From CAWUEX02 sp963921305 (GTDB taxonomy: Bacteria > Pseudomonadota > Alphaproteobacteria > Rhodospirillales > Rhodospirillaceae), in the NCBI GenBank assembly GCA_963921305.4, contig CAWUEX030000002.1, forward strand, positions 1,674,001 to 1,738,000: a DNA stretch of 64,000 nucleotides, written 5' to 3'. The position numbers were made by a program, and so were the translations under genes. Below are positions 31,940-42,543 of this stretch, in pieces. The notes under the pieces were generated by a model, which was not told the DNA's origin, did not search any database, and saw nothing but the letters and a program-made list of their open reading frames with translations. How positions within the stretch are numbered: the first letter of the stretch is position 1; each line of letters begins with the position of its first letter.

Positions 31940-33457
31940 CTAGCCCCGCGCTTCCGTCAGCAAGGAGAGCTGATGCGGCAAGGACTCGGCGTTGAGGTCG
32001 GTGAGGGCGCTGGGATAATCACCGGTAAAGCAGGCGTCGCAGTATTGCGGGCGATTGGTGTCGCGCTTGGTTTCGCCGACGGCCCGGTACAATCCATCAA
32101 TGGAGATAAAGGCCAAGCTATCCACGCCCAAACGTTTGGCCATGCCATCAATGTCGTGCTGCGCGGCCAGAAGCTGTTCCCGCGACGGCGTGTCGATGCC
32201 GAAGTAACAGGGGTAAGCTGTCGGCGGTGACGAAATGCGCATATGCACTTCCGTCGCGCCGGCCTGACGTACCATGTCGACAATCTTGATCGATGTCGTA
32301 CCGCGTACGATGGAGTCATCCACTAGGACAACGCGTTTCCCTTCAATCTGCGCAGGATTGATGTTGTGTTTGCGCTTCACACCCAAGTGGCGGGTTTTGT
32401 CTGTCGGCTGGATAAAGGTGCGGCCGACATAGTGATTGCGGATGATGCCGTACTCGAACGGCGCACCAATCTCGGCGGCATAGCCCAGAGCGGCAGGCAC
32501 GCCGGAATCCGGCACGGGGACCACCACGTCGCAGGGCACATGGCTCTCGCGGGCCAATTCAGCACCGATGTTCTTGCGCACTTCATAAACGCTCGAGCCT
32601 TCGCACACGCTGTCGGGCCGGGCGAAGTAAATGTACTCGAAAATGCAGAACCGCGAGTCCGAGGCTGGGAAGGGCCGGACAGAGCGCAAACCGTTCTCGT
32701 CAATGACGACCATCTCGCCCGGTTCGACGTCGCGGACAAACTCTGCACCGATGATATCCAAGGCGCAGGTTTCCGAGCACAAGATATACGCGTTATCCAG
32801 TTTGCCGATAACCAGCGGGCGTACACCAAGCGGATCGCGCACGCCGTAAAGCGCCGTATTGGTCATGGCGACCATCGAATACGCCCCCTCAAGCTGCCGC
32901 AGAGCATCGATGATGCGTTCCTCGACAGTGGGCTGCTGACTGATTGCAATGAGGTGAACGACGACTTCGGTGTCCGACGTCGACTGGAAAATACAGCCGC
33001 GGCGCACCAGTTCCTGGCGAACGGTAAGGGCGTTGGTGAGGTTGCCGTTGTGACCGACGGCAAAGCCACCGAACTCGAAATCGACGAACAGAGGCTGAAC
33101 GTTGCGGATAATGGTATCGCCGGTGGTTGAATAGCGCACATGGCCGAGCGCCATGTCACCGCGCAACCGCGAAATCACGGATTCCGCATTGAAGTTGTCT
33201 GAGACGTGTCCCAAGCCGCGATGGCTGTGGAAGTGTTCCCCGTCGAAGGTGACCAGACCGGCGGCCTCCTGCCCACGATGTTGCAGCGCGTGCAAACCAA
33301 GTGCGGCATGGGAGGCGGAGTCCGGATCGCCGAAAATTCCGAACACACCGCATTCTTCGTGCAAGGTGTCGCCGTCGTCAGCGCCATCGTCCCGGTCTAG
33401 TTCGAACGGATGGGTGGTCAAATTTTGCGCTGAGGAGGCGGGCAGGTCGGATGTCAT
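31940..33457 (-). CDS. purF: amidophosphoribosyltransferase
   Basis: PurF makes phosphoribosylamine from PRPP and glutamine, the first step of purine synthesis. The 505-residue product has a short N-terminal extension before the Ntn nucleophile Cys in LHEECGVFGIFG. The extension is therefore removed on maturation, as usual. The PRPP loop VVLVDDSIVRGTTS is intact. It follows cvpA with 3 bases between, the classic cvpA-purF pair. Two cysteines late in the protein (CYFGID, YCDACFTGDYPS) fit the Fe-S type of PurF. Confidence 0.96.
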   Translation of the reverse strand: MTSDLPASSAQNLTTHPFELDRDDGADDGDTLHEECGVFGIFGDPDSASHAALGLHALQHRGQEAAGLVTFDGEHFHSHRGLGHVSDNFNAESVISRLRGDMALGHVRYSTTGDTIIRNVQPLFVDFEFGGFAVGHNGNLTNALTVRQELVRRGCIFQSTSDTEVVVHLIAISQQPTVEERIIDALRQLEGAYSMVAMTNTALYGVRDPLGVRPLVIGKLDNAYILCSETCALDIIGAEFVRDVEPGEMVVIDENGLRSVRPFPASDSRFCIFEYIYFARPDSVCEGSSVYEVRKNIGAELARESHVPCDVVVPVPDSGVPAALGYAAEIGAPFEYGIIRNHYVGRTFIQPTDKTRHLGVKRKHNINPAQIEGKRVVLVDDSIVRGTTSIKIVDMVRQAGATEVHMRISSPPTAYPCYFGIDTPSREQLLAAQHDIDGMAKRLGVDSLAFISIDGLYRAVGETKRDTNRPQYCDACFTGDYPSALTDLNAESLPHQLSLLTEARG

Positions 33458-33460
33458 GAG

Positions 33461-34138
33461 TTACGGATCATCCTGATTGGTCTGAAACAGGCGGTCCATG
33501 TTGCGGCGTTCATCCTGCTCGTACGCGCCGTCGGAGGACGGGTCCGCGTCCGCGTCGTTTCCCGGGGGCGGCTGGGTCAGGCGATCGAGCGTTTCCTTCA
33601 ACTCGAGTGCCTCCCGCGCCGACTCGCTGGCTTCTTTAGCAGCATCCTCCGCCCCCATAAAGCCCTCAGGCATGAGGTCGATGATGAGGTCCGAAGTTAC
33701 CTCTATGACGGGCAAAGTTTTGGCCGATTCGACCCAATCCGGGCGGCTGTCATCGTCGTACACCCAGTCCACGACAATCAGAATGGCGCCGAAGATGACC
33801 AATCCGCGTACCAGCCCGAAGACGAATCCAAGTGACCGGTCCAAATTGTTCAACGCGCTGGCCTGAATTGTCTTGGCCATCATCTTAGTCAGGATGGAGC
33901 AGGCCACGAGGACGGCCAAGAAGATGACGACGGCGGCGGCGATATCGGCAACCAAAGTTTGAGGAATAAGGTCCCGCGCCAGTGGTTGGGCCAGCGGCAG
34001 CCCATAGAACACGGCGAACACCGCAACCACCCATGCGGCGATGGACAACACCTCGTGCACAAAGCCGCGCATGAACGCGAGAATTGCCGACAGCAGCAAT
34101 ATGATGATGACAGCGAGGTCGAGGCCGTTCACGGGCAT
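33461..34138 (-). CDS. cvpA: CvpA family membrane protein
   Basis: This 225-residue inner-membrane protein has four predicted helices in the first ~135 residues (LDLAVIIILLLSAILAFM; LSIAAWVVAVFAVFYGL; VADIAAAVVIFLAVLVAC; LVRGLVIFGAILIVVDWVY). A long charged tail rich in Ala, Glu and Asp follows. CvpA is linked to colicin V production and envelope homeostasis; its molecular role is unclear. It is immediately upstream of purF. Confidence 0.92.
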   Translation of the reverse strand: MPVNGLDLAVIIILLLSAILAFMRGFVHEVLSIAAWVVAVFAVFYGLPLAQPLARDLIPQTLVADIAAAVVIFLAVLVACSILTKMMAKTIQASALNNLDRSLGFVFGLVRGLVIFGAILIVVDWVYDDDSRPDWVESAKTLPVIEVTSDLIIDLMPEGFMGAEDAAKEASESAREALELKETLDRLTQPPPGNDADADPSSDGAYEQDERRNMDRLFQTNQDDP

Positions 34139-34184
34139 GAGAGACGCCGATCCTGTGTGCCGGGTGTGCCAGGTGTGACGGTGG

Positions 34185-35555
<1,371 letters not shown>

Positions 35556-35561
35556 CTGGAC

Positions 35562-36335
35562 TTACCGTCGCAGCTCCATCTTGATTGGGCCATCGGCGCG
35601 GCCGTGCACGAACTGGTCGACGAATTCGTTGCCAGACTGATCGACCTCTTTAGCATTGCCGACCCAGATCAGCTTGCCGTGATACAGCATGGCGATGCGG
35701 TCGCCGATTTTGCGCGCCGATGCCATGTCATGGGTGATCGAAAGGGCGGTGATGCCCAGGTCTTTGACGCAGTCCACGATCAGGTCGTTGATAACGTCCG
35801 CCATGATCGGGTCCAAGCCCGTCGTCGGCTCATCGAAGAACACGATTTCCGGCGATCCGGCGATGGCCCTGGCCAGACCCACCCGTTTCTGCATGCCGCC
35901 CGACAGTTCCGCCGGGGAGAGATCACCCACCTCGGGTGCTAGTCCGACTTTGCTCAATGTCTCAATCGCCCGTTCTTTTGCTTCGGCGCGATCCATGCGC
36001 CGGCCCTGGATCAAACCAAAGGCGACGTTCTCCCACACCGGCAGACTGTCGAACAGGGCTGCTCCCTGAAACAGCATGCCGAATTTCTCGTTTGTCTCGC
36101 CGCGGTCATTGGCGCCAATGTGTGTCACATCCTCACCATCAACTTTGATGATGCCGCTGTCGGCGGTCAAAATTCCAAGGATGCATTTTAGGAGTACGGA
36201 CTTGCCTGTTCCCGAGCCGCCGATCACGACCACCGACTCGCCTGCGGCGATATCGAGGTCAATGCCAGTGAGAACGTCTTTCGGCCCGAAGCTTTTGCGG
36301 ACGTCAGCAAGGCTGATTTTCGGCTGCTCGGTCAT
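35562..36335 (-). CDS. mlaF: ABC transporter ATPase, MlaF type (phospholipid transport)
   Basis: This 257-residue ATPase of the Mla/Ttg2 lipid-transport family has Walker A GGSGTGKSVLL, signature ELSGGMQKRVGLARA, Walker B EIVFFDEPTTGLDP and the switch His in ALSITHDMA. It works with MlaE to move phospholipids between outer and inner membrane. Its start overlaps the mlaE stop by 4 bases. The substrate-binding MCE subunit (MlaD) is not adjacent and would have to be elsewhere. Confidence 0.9.
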   Translation of the reverse strand: MTEQPKISLADVRKSFGPKDVLTGIDLDIAAGESVVVIGGSGTGKSVLLKCILGILTADSGIIKVDGEDVTHIGANDRGETNEKFGMLFQGAALFDSLPVWENVAFGLIQGRRMDRAEAKERAIETLSKVGLAPEVGDLSPAELSGGMQKRVGLARAIAGSPEIVFFDEPTTGLDPIMADVINDLIVDCVKDLGITALSITHDMASARKIGDRIAMLYHGKLIWVGNAKEVDQSGNEFVDQFVHGRADGPIKMELRR

Positions 36336-37105
36336 ACGGCAAAAAACAGTTCGGTGATGATGTAGTTGAACGTCAGGATCAGGATCGACGACGACACCAC
36401 CGCATTCGTGGTCGCGCTACCTACGCCCTGCGCCCCGCCGCGGGAGTGGAAGCCGTTGTAGCAGCCCATCAGCGCGATGATGAAACCAAACACTGCCGCT
36501 TTGACGAGGCCCGAAATCACGTCGATGGGCTCCAGGAAATCCACCGAGTTGGCGATGTAGACGTTCGGGTTGAACCCCAGCTTAAAGACACCGACCAGAT
36601 AACCGCCGAACACGCCGATAATATCTGCGACCAACACCAACAGGGGCAGCATCAGCAGACCGGCGATCAGGCGCGGTGCGATCAGATACTTATAAGGATT
36701 CGTCGATAGAGTAGTCAGGGCGTCAATCTGCTCGGTCACCCGCATGGTGCCGATCTCCGCCGCCATCGACGCGCCGATGCGCCCTGCCACCATAAGCCCC
36801 GCCAACACGGGACCGAGTTCGCGGGTCATCGACAACACCACCACATTGGCGATGGCGCTCTCGGCGTTGAAACGCGCAAATCCTGTATAACTTTGCAGTG
36901 CGAGAACCATGCCGGAGAAGATCGCGGTCAGGCCGACCACCGGCAGCGAGTAATACCCGATGTCGATCATTTGCCGCCCGATGAGGCGCGGAAAGAACGG
37001 GGGGCGCACGCAATGAGAAACAGAGGTCGCCGTGAACAGCGTCAGCCGGCCGATATGGACGAGAAAGCTCAGCGCCACCCGCCCCACCGTAGCAAGAAAG
37101 TTCAT
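36332..37105 (-). CDS. mlaE: ABC transporter permease, MlaE type
   Basis: This 257-residue inner-membrane permease of the MlaE family has about five to six helices and the conserved segment LSMTRELGPVLAGLMVAGRIGASMAAEIGTM (given here as its family hallmark; see residues ~90-120). DIISGLVKAAVFG precedes GCYNGF near the C-terminus. It overlaps both neighbours by 4 bases (alr upstream, mlaF downstream), so the three genes are translationally coupled. Confidence 0.9.
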   Translation of the reverse strand: MNFLATVGRVALSFLVHIGRLTLFTATSVSHCVRPPFFPRLIGRQMIDIGYYSLPVVGLTAIFSGMVLALQSYTGFARFNAESAIANVVVLSMTRELGPVLAGLMVAGRIGASMAAEIGTMRVTEQIDALTTLSTNPYKYLIAPRLIAGLLMLPLLVLVADIIGVFGGYLVGVFKLGFNPNVYIANSVDFLEPIDVISGLVKAAVFGFIIALMGCYNGFHSRGGAQGVGSATTNAVVSSSILILTFNYIITELFFAV

Positions 37106-38259
37106 TGGCCCAGTCCGGTGGCGGTGGGAGACAGGTAGCGCCGGGCATATCGGTTGCCCAAGCTGGTCAGGATTTCATATCCGATGGTTCCGGCTTGCCG
37201 GGCTAAATCGTCGGGTCCGTGATTTTGCGATAGAAGGTCAATCATGGCGCCAGGCCTCAGGCTTGAGTCGGGCACGTTGGAGACATCAAAGGTCAACAAA
37301 TCCATCGACACCACGCCCGCCACTTTGACCGGCACGCCGTCAATGTGCGCAGTCCCCGCGTTACTCAGCGCGCGGTGGAACCCGTCTGCATAACCTACTG
37401 AAACTGTTGCCAATTTCGCCCCATCGGCGGCTCGGAAGGAGGCACCGTATCCAACGGTCTGGGTGCTGTCAACGCGCCGCACCTGGAGGATTTTGGCCTG
37501 CAAGCGCACCACCGGCAGCATCGGGTTGGGCTGGCCGGGCTGCGGGTTCAAGCCGTAAAGCGCCGCACCCGGCCGGGCAAAATCAAAGTGCCACGCATCA
37601 CCCAAAAACACCCCGGCGCTGTTCGCCAGAGTGCCTTTGGCGTCGCCGAACTTGGTGCGGAAGGCACTCAGCGCGCTGGTAAAGCGTTCAAGCTGCGCAA
37701 CGTTGAGTTCGTGATCTGGTGTTCCGGCGCAGGCGAGGTGGCTCATCAACGCCAAGGGTGTCAGACCTTGAAAGGCATCAGGATCACTCATGTGATCGGC
37801 GAACTCCTGTTCGCTCAAGCCCAGTCTGTTTATGCCCGTATCCACCTGAATGATGCTATCCTGCAGCACATCGGCGTCCGTCGCGAACGTCTTCCAATCG
37901 ACAATCTGTTGCGGTGTGCTCAGCACAGGGATGAGGCTGTGACGGAACAGCTCTCCTTCATATCCACGAAGCACGCCATGCATCACAACAATGCGCGGGC
38001 CTTGCCCGATCGCCGCACGCAACGCGATGCCCTCGTCCAGGTGTGCGACGTAAAAGGTTTTGCATCCCGCGCCAGCCAGCGCCGTTCCCACCTGCGCGGC
38101 GCCCAAGCCGTAGCCATCGGCTTTGACGACCGCACCGCAGTCCGTGTTGTGTTTGAGTTTGCGCTGCAACAGCCGCCAGTTCTCGGCAACGGCAGCGAGA
38201 TCGACGGTCAGCACCGCTCCGGCACGGTCCGGCGGGATCATAGCTAAACCATCCGCCAC
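37102..38259 (-). CDS. alr: alanine racemase
   Basis: Alr interconverts L- and D-alanine with PLP to supply peptidoglycan precursors. The 385-residue product has the PLP lysine in AVVKADGYGLGA and the second catalytic base Tyr in TVGYGASFRA. The C-terminal beta domain closes with DLLSQNHGPDDLA and YEILTSLGNRYARRY. It starts 6 bases after dnaB on the same strand and overlaps mlaE by 4 bases. Confidence 0.95.
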   Translation of the reverse strand: MADGLAMIPPDRAGAVLTVDLAAVAENWRLLQRKLKHNTDCGAVVKADGYGLGAAQVGTALAGAGCKTFYVAHLDEGIALRAAIGQGPRIVVMHGVLRGYEGELFRHSLIPVLSTPQQIVDWKTFATDADVLQDSIIQVDTGINRLGLSEQEFADHMSDPDAFQGLTPLALMSHLACAGTPDHELNVAQLERFTSALSAFRTKFGDAKGTLANSAGVFLGDAWHFDFARPGAALYGLNPQPGQPNPMLPVVRLQAKILQVRRVDSTQTVGYGASFRAADGAKLATVSVGYADGFHRALSNAGTAHIDGVPVKVAGVVSMDLLTFDVSNVPDSSLRPGAMIDLLSQNHGPDDLARQAGTIGYEILTSLGNRYARRYLSPTATGLGQ

Positions 38260-38265
38260 GGCGGT

Positions 38266-39792
38266 TTAGCCCATTTCGTCCGGCAAATGGCTGGGATCGG
38301 CAAGGTTATCGAAGTGCGTGAAGGAGGGCTCAAACAGGAGTTTGACCGTACCGATCGGCCCGTGCCGCTGCTTGCCGACAATCGCTTCCGCAACGTTGTG
38401 CACGGCTTCCATGTCGTCCTGCCACTTCAGCATCTTTTCCTGGAACCGCTCTTCTGTCTCAAAGCCCTCGCGCTGGGGCTGTTTGCGTTCGAGGTAATAC
38501 TCTTCGCGATATACGAACATCACTACGTCGGCGTCTTGCTCAATGGAGCCTGACTCGCGCAAGTCGGAAAGCTGCGGCCGCTTGTCCTCCCGCTGCTCCA
38601 CCGCACGGGAAAGCTGCGACAGGGCAAGTACCGGTACGTCCAGTTCCTTCGCCAGGGCTTTGAGGCCGCGGCTGATGGTCGAGATTTCCTGCACGCGGCT
38701 ATCATTGCGGTTACTCGACGCGGCGTCGAGCAGTTGCAAGTAGTCGACGACGATCAATCCGAGGCCGTTATGTTTGTCCGAACGGCCCTGCCGGGCGAGA
38801 CGGCGGCAACGCGTGCGCATGGCTGAGATCGTAAGGGCCGGCGTGTCGTCGATGAACAACGGCAGCGAATACAGTTCCTGGCTGGCCGAAACCAGTTTAC
38901 CGAAATCATCATGGGCCAAGCGCCCGGTGCGAATTTCGTGCGAGCTCAGCCGCGACCGTTCAGCCAGGATACGTGTCGCCAATTGCTCGGAGCTCATTTC
39001 CAGAGAGAAGAAGGCCACCAGCTTGCCGTGTTCTTCTTCACGGTCGGTGTGCTGGAAGTAGTGGGCCGCATTATAGGCAATGGTCGTCGCCAATGCGGTT
39101 TTCCCCATCGCCGGACGTCCTGCGAGAATGATCAAATCAGATGGATGCAAACCGCCTAGCTTGGCGTCCAGGTCATCCAGGCCGGTCGTCGTGCCGGACA
39201 GCGCGCCGTCGCGCCGGTGGGCGGCTTCGGCCATATCCAAGGCGTCGGTCAGCGCTGTTTCGAAGCGCTGGAATCCACCCTCCGTGGACCCGGACGAGGA
39301 CAGCTCGAACAGCTTCTGCTCCGATGTCTCGATCTGGCGCTGGGCGTTCTCATCCAGGTCCGCATCGAAGGCATCATTGACCATGTCCTGGCCAAGATTG
39401 ATCAACTCGCGGCGCAGATGCAGATCATAAATCAGGCGGCCGTAGTCGCCGGCGTTGATGATGGTGACGACGGAGTTGGCGAGCCCGGTGAGAAACGAAA
39501 TGCCGCCGGCCTCTTGCACCAGCGGGTCCTGTTCCAAGTAGGTCTTCAGCGTGATCGGATTGGCTTGATGCCCTTGCTCGATCAGGCGCGTCGCTGACTC
39601 ATAGACTTTGCCGTGTACCGCTTCGCAAAAGTGTTCCGGCCGCAAGAAATCAGAGACGGACTCATAGGCGCGGTTGTTCAAGAGAATCGCGCCGAGTAAG
39701 GCGCGCTCCGCTTCAATGTTATGCGGCGGTGAGCGCAGGACGTCCGGCGCGCCGTCGTCGGCCGCCAACGCTGTTGAAGCTGGAGGAGTCAT
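38266..39792 (-). CDS. dnaB: replicative DNA helicase
   Basis: DnaB is the hexameric helicase that drives the replication fork. The 508-residue protein has the N-terminal primase-interacting domain (PPHNIEAERALLGAILL), Walker A GRPAMGKTALAT, Walker B LIVVDYLQLL, and the conserved RESGSIEQDADVVMF. It follows the rpsF-rpsR-rplI operon, a common bacterial order, but is separated from it by a terminator. Confidence 0.97.
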   Translation of the reverse strand: MTPPASTALAADDGAPDVLRSPPHNIEAERALLGAILLNNRAYESVSDFLRPEHFCEAVHGKVYESATRLIEQGHQANPITLKTYLEQDPLVQEAGGISFLTGLANSVVTIINAGDYGRLIYDLHLRRELINLGQDMVNDAFDADLDENAQRQIETSEQKLFELSSSGSTEGGFQRFETALTDALDMAEAAHRRDGALSGTTTGLDDLDAKLGGLHPSDLIILAGRPAMGKTALATTIAYNAAHYFQHTDREEEHGKLVAFFSLEMSSEQLATRILAERSRLSSHEIRTGRLAHDDFGKLVSASQELYSLPLFIDDTPALTISAMRTRCRRLARQGRSDKHNGLGLIVVDYLQLLDAASSNRNDSRVQEISTISRGLKALAKELDVPVLALSQLSRAVEQREDKRPQLSDLRESGSIEQDADVVMFVYREEYYLERKQPQREGFETEERFQEKMLKWQDDMEAVHNVAEAIVGKQRHGPIGTVKLLFEPSFTHFDNLADPSHLPDEMG

Positions 39793-39886
39793 GGCCGGAC
39801 CATAACAAAGTCAGGCCTATGAGCATACGCACCAACACGTGTGAAGAAGGTGGAACCTGTGGATAAAATAGGTGTCGGACAAAAAG

Positions 39887-39914
39887 AAACGCCGGTCTCA
39901 AGAGACCGGCGTTT
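39887..39914. terminator. rho-independent terminator behind rplI
   Basis: Thirteen-base arms AAACGCCGGTCTC / GAGACCGGCGTTT meet over a very short loop. On the minus strand they are followed by CTTTTTG. It lies 30 bases after the rplI stop and separates the ribosomal-protein operon from dnaB. Confidence 0.88.
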
Positions 39915-39944
39915 CCATAGCTTGATCTGAATAAAAGCCTAACC

Positions 39945-40574
39945 TTAAGCGTCGGGCTTCTCTTCCTCTGCAGCAGGAGTTTCGGGTTCGTTGCTCTCAG
40001 CTTCGGCAGAGGCTTCTTTGTCGAGTTCCGCATCGCGCGCTTCTTCGGCTTCTTGCTCTTGAGCAATCGCTTCCGCGGCGTCTTCTTCGCGTTCAAGTAG
40101 AGCCGCAGCCGCATCGATGTCCGCTTGATCCTTCGAACGTGACACCGTCACGGTGATGTCGACCGACACTTCAGGATGAAGTTTCACCGGAACAGTATAT
40201 TGGCCGAGTTGCTTGATGGCTTGGTTCAGGTCGACCTGACCCCGGTCCATCTTCACATCTTCTTCTTTCAGGCCGTCGGCAACGTCACGGGCGGTGACCG
40301 AGCCATACAACTGTCCGCCTTCGCCCGCTTGACGCACGAGGACGAGGTGCAGGCCCGACATCTTCTTGGCCACGGCTTCGGCTTCGTTGCGGCGTTCTAG
40401 GTTGATCGCCTCAAGTTCCGACCGGCGGCTCTCGAAGTAGGCCTTGTTTGCGTCTGTCGCGCGCAACGCTTTTTTCTGCGGCAGCAGGTAGTTCCGGGCA
40501 TAGCCGGGTTTGACTTTCACGACGTCGCCCATTTGTCCGAGCTTGTCGATCCGCTCTAACAGAATCACATTCAT
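39945..40574 (-). CDS. rplI: 50S ribosomal protein L9
   Basis: L9 binds 23S rRNA and helps maintain reading frame. The first ~50 residues contain the conserved N-domain (VILLERIDKLGQMGDVV, VKPGYARNYLLPQ), followed by the central helix and C-domain. At 209 residues it is ~60 longer than E. coli L9 because of a Glu/Ala-rich acidic C-terminal tail (~residues 155-209). Such tails are common in alphaproteobacteria. Third gene of rpsF-rpsR-rplI. Confidence 0.96.
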   Translation of the reverse strand: MNVILLERIDKLGQMGDVVKVKPGYARNYLLPQKKALRATDANKAYFESRRSELEAINLERRNEAEAVAKKMSGLHLVLVRQAGEGGQLYGSVTARDVADGLKEEDVKMDRGQVDLNQAIKQLGQYTVPVKLHPEVSVDITVTVSRSKDQADIDAAAALLEREEDAAEAIAQEQEAEEARDAELDKEASAEAESNEPETPAAEEEKPDA

Positions 40575-40596
40575 TGCAGTTCTCCCTTACGCCGGC

Positions 40597-40833
40597 TTAC
40601 TCGTTGACCACATAGGGCAACAGGGCAAGGAAGCGGGCGCGCTTAATTGCACGCGCCAGTTCACGCTGCTTCTTCGCAGAGACCGCGGTGATGCGGCTCG
40701 GTACGATCTTGCCGCGTTCGGAAATGTAGCGTTGCAGCAGCTTGATGTCCTTGTAATCGATCTTCGGCGCATTAGGGCCGGAGAAGGGGCAAGACTTGCG
40801 GCGGCGGAAGAAGGGTTTACGACGTGCAGCCAT
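40597..40833 (-). CDS. rpsR: 30S ribosomal protein S18
   Basis: The 78-residue S18 has the conserved IDYKDIKLLQRYISERGKI and RSRITAVSAKKQRELARAI-like central region (here PSRITAVSAKKQREL). It binds S6 on the 30S platform. Its ATG overlaps the rpsF stop by one base (TAATG), giving translational coupling that keeps S6 and S18 stoichiometric. Confidence 0.97.
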   Translation of the reverse strand: MAARRKPFFRRRKSCPFSGPNAPKIDYKDIKLLQRYISERGKIVPSRITAVSAKKQRELARAIKRARFLALLPYVVNE

Positions 40834-41282
40834 TAGCTCTCTCCTTCTTTGGCGGGGGAGTCATTGCTGTCGTTGTTGCTCTTGTCTCCCGGCGCGCGAC
40901 GGCCTGAGTCAAAGCGTCCGCCGTCACGTCCTTCACGCCGGCCGCCACTGCCGCCACGTCCTTTGTTGGACAGGATAGCGGACTCGCCTTCTTCCAACTC
41001 TTCGACGCGAACCGTCATATAGCGCAATACGTCTTCATTGATGCGCATGCGGCGTTCGTATTCGGCCACGGCTTCCGCTGGGGCATCGACGTTGAACATC
41101 ACGTAATGGCCCTTGCGGTTCTTCTTGATGCGAAACGCGAGGCTGCGCAGCCCCCAATTTTCACGTTTGGCGACCTTGCCGCCGTTTTCTTCCAGGATTG
41201 TTGTAAGGTCATCCGCGAGGGTGTCGACTTGGGCCGACGAAATATCCTGACGCGCAATGACCACGCTCTCGTAGAGTGGCAT
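40833..41282 (-). CDS. rpsF: 30S ribosomal protein S6
   Basis: S6 forms a heterodimer with S18. From ATG 41282 (GGAGAG at 7 bases) the product is 149 residues, beginning MPLYESVVIARQDIS and containing KRENWGLRSLAFRIKKN, GHYVMFNVDAP and LRYMTVRVEEL. The last ~45 residues are a Gly/Arg/Asp-rich disordered tail, longer than in E. coli. It is the first gene of the operon; a promoter and leader hairpin lie upstream. Confidence 0.96.
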   Translation of the reverse strand: MPLYESVVIARQDISSAQVDTLADDLTTILEENGGKVAKRENWGLRSLAFRIKKNRKGHYVMFNVDAPAEAVAEYERRMRINEDVLRYMTVRVEELEEGESAILSNKGRGGSGGRREGRDGGRFDSGRRAPGDKSNNDSNDSPAKEGES

Positions 41283-41311
41283 GCAAATGCTCTCCTTTTG
41301 GCTTCTCTCGT

Positions 41312-41336
41312 CCCCAGAGATCACCTGATCCCGGGG
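41312..41336 (-). promoter_or_regulatory. leader hairpin upstream of rpsF
   Basis: On the minus strand CCCCGG-GATCA / TGATC-T-CTGGGG folds into an 11-bp stem with one bulge, ending 30 bases before the rpsF start. S6:S18 is known to autoregulate through a leader RNA in many bacteria. I do not see the CCGAAC core of that element, so the role is only suggested by position. Confidence 0.35.
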
Positions 41337-41375
41337 CATAGCCGACTGGGCCGGCAAGGAGCTATGACGGCGCGG

Positions 41376-41403
41376 ACTATACGCATTTCGCCCGTTGAGG
41401 CAA
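41376..41403 (-). promoter_or_regulatory. candidate sigma-70-type promoter of rpsF-rpsR-rplI
   Basis: On the minus strand TTGCCT (41403-41398) and TATAGT (41381-41376) are separated by 16 bases. They lie about 95 bases upstream of the rpsF start and upstream of the leader hairpin. Confidence 0.5.
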
Positions 41404-41564
41404 GCGCCGAAGTCCCGAAAAGTCCTTTATTTTCAGCGCTTCAACGGGGTCTTCACCGTTCTGTACGTTCCCCGGTTGCTTGACAGGGGTGGCAATTCCT
41501 GGCCTTAAACCGGTAAATGACCGTCCGGCGGACCAAACCGCCGGCCAGCCGCTAGGGGGCGCGC

Positions 41565-42509
41565 ATGAGTTGGGCGTATGTATTTCCGGGGCAAGGGTCC
41601 CAGGCCGTTGGCATGGGGCAAGACCTGAGCGAGGCCTTTCCGGAGGCCAAAGAGGTGTTTCAGGAGGTCGACGAGGCCCTCAAGCAAAACCTCAGCACAC
41701 TGATGTTCGAGGGGCCGGATTCCGATCTTGTTCTGACCGAAAATGCCCAACCCGCGCTCATGGCGGTCAGTCTGGCTGTGATCCGTGTGCTCGAAAAACA
41801 GGGCAACGTGTCGATCCGGAACACAGCACGCTACGTCGCTGGTCACTCGCTAGGCGAATATTCCGCTCTCGCCGCTGCCGGATCGCTCTCGGTCGAGACC
41901 ACGGCTCGTTTGCTCAAGACACGGGGTAAAGCCATGCAGGAAGCCGTGCCCGTGGGTGAAGGTGCGATGGCGGCCCTGATCGGGCTCGACCTGGATGTGG
42001 CGCAGGAAGTCGCTGCGGAAGCGGCGGCAGACGGCCAGGTCTGTGCGGCGGCGAATGACAATGCGCCCGGCCAGGTGGTGGTGTCTGGCCATGCCGCCGC
42101 GGTAGAGCGGGCGGTTGAACTGGCCAAAGACAAAGGAGCAAAACGCGCGGTGCTGTTGTCCGTCAGCGCGCCGTTCCACTGCGCCCTCATGCAACCCGCG
42201 GCTGATGTCATGGCCGAGGCCTTGGGCAATGTCGATATCGCTGCGCCGGTGGTTCCTCTGATTGCCAATGTGACGGCGGCCAGTGTGATCGATCCCGATG
42301 ACATTCGCCGTCTCTTGGTATCACAAGTAACCGCAATGGTGCGGTGGCGTGAAAGCGTTTCTCTCATGCGCGAAGCGGGTGTCGACACACTCATTGAAGC
42401 GGGCGCGGGCAAGGTGCTCACTGGATTAGCGCGCCGTATCGACCGGGACCTGACCGCAGTCAGCCTGCAAAGCCCCGCAGATATCGAAGAGTTCTTGAAG
42501 ACCGTCTGA
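41565..42509 (+). CDS. fabD: malonyl-CoA:ACP transacylase
   Basis: FabD loads malonate onto acyl carrier protein for fatty-acid synthesis. The 314-residue product shows YVFPGQGSQAVGMG at the N-terminus, the nucleophile elbow GHSLGEYSA, and the catalytic His region LSVSAPFHCALM. It is the first gene of the plus-strand fabD-fabG-acpP-fabF cluster. TTGACA at 41480 in the leader could be its -35 box, but the -10 is unclear. Confidence 0.96.
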   Translation: MSWAYVFPGQGSQAVGMGQDLSEAFPEAKEVFQEVDEALKQNLSTLMFEGPDSDLVLTENAQPALMAVSLAVIRVLEKQGNVSIRNTARYVAGHSLGEYSALAAAGSLSVETTARLLKTRGKAMQEAVPVGEGAMAALIGLDLDVAQEVAAEAAADGQVCAAANDNAPGQVVVSGHAAAVERAVELAKDKGAKRAVLLSVSAPFHCALMQPAADVMAEALGNVDIAAPVVPLIANVTAASVIDPDDIRRLLVSQVTAMVRWRESVSLMREAGVDTLIEAGAGKVLTGLARRIDRDLTAVSLQSPADIEEFLKTV

Positions 42510-42543
42510 GCCGTTCAACTCGTTTGCGCTACGGAGACCCTAT

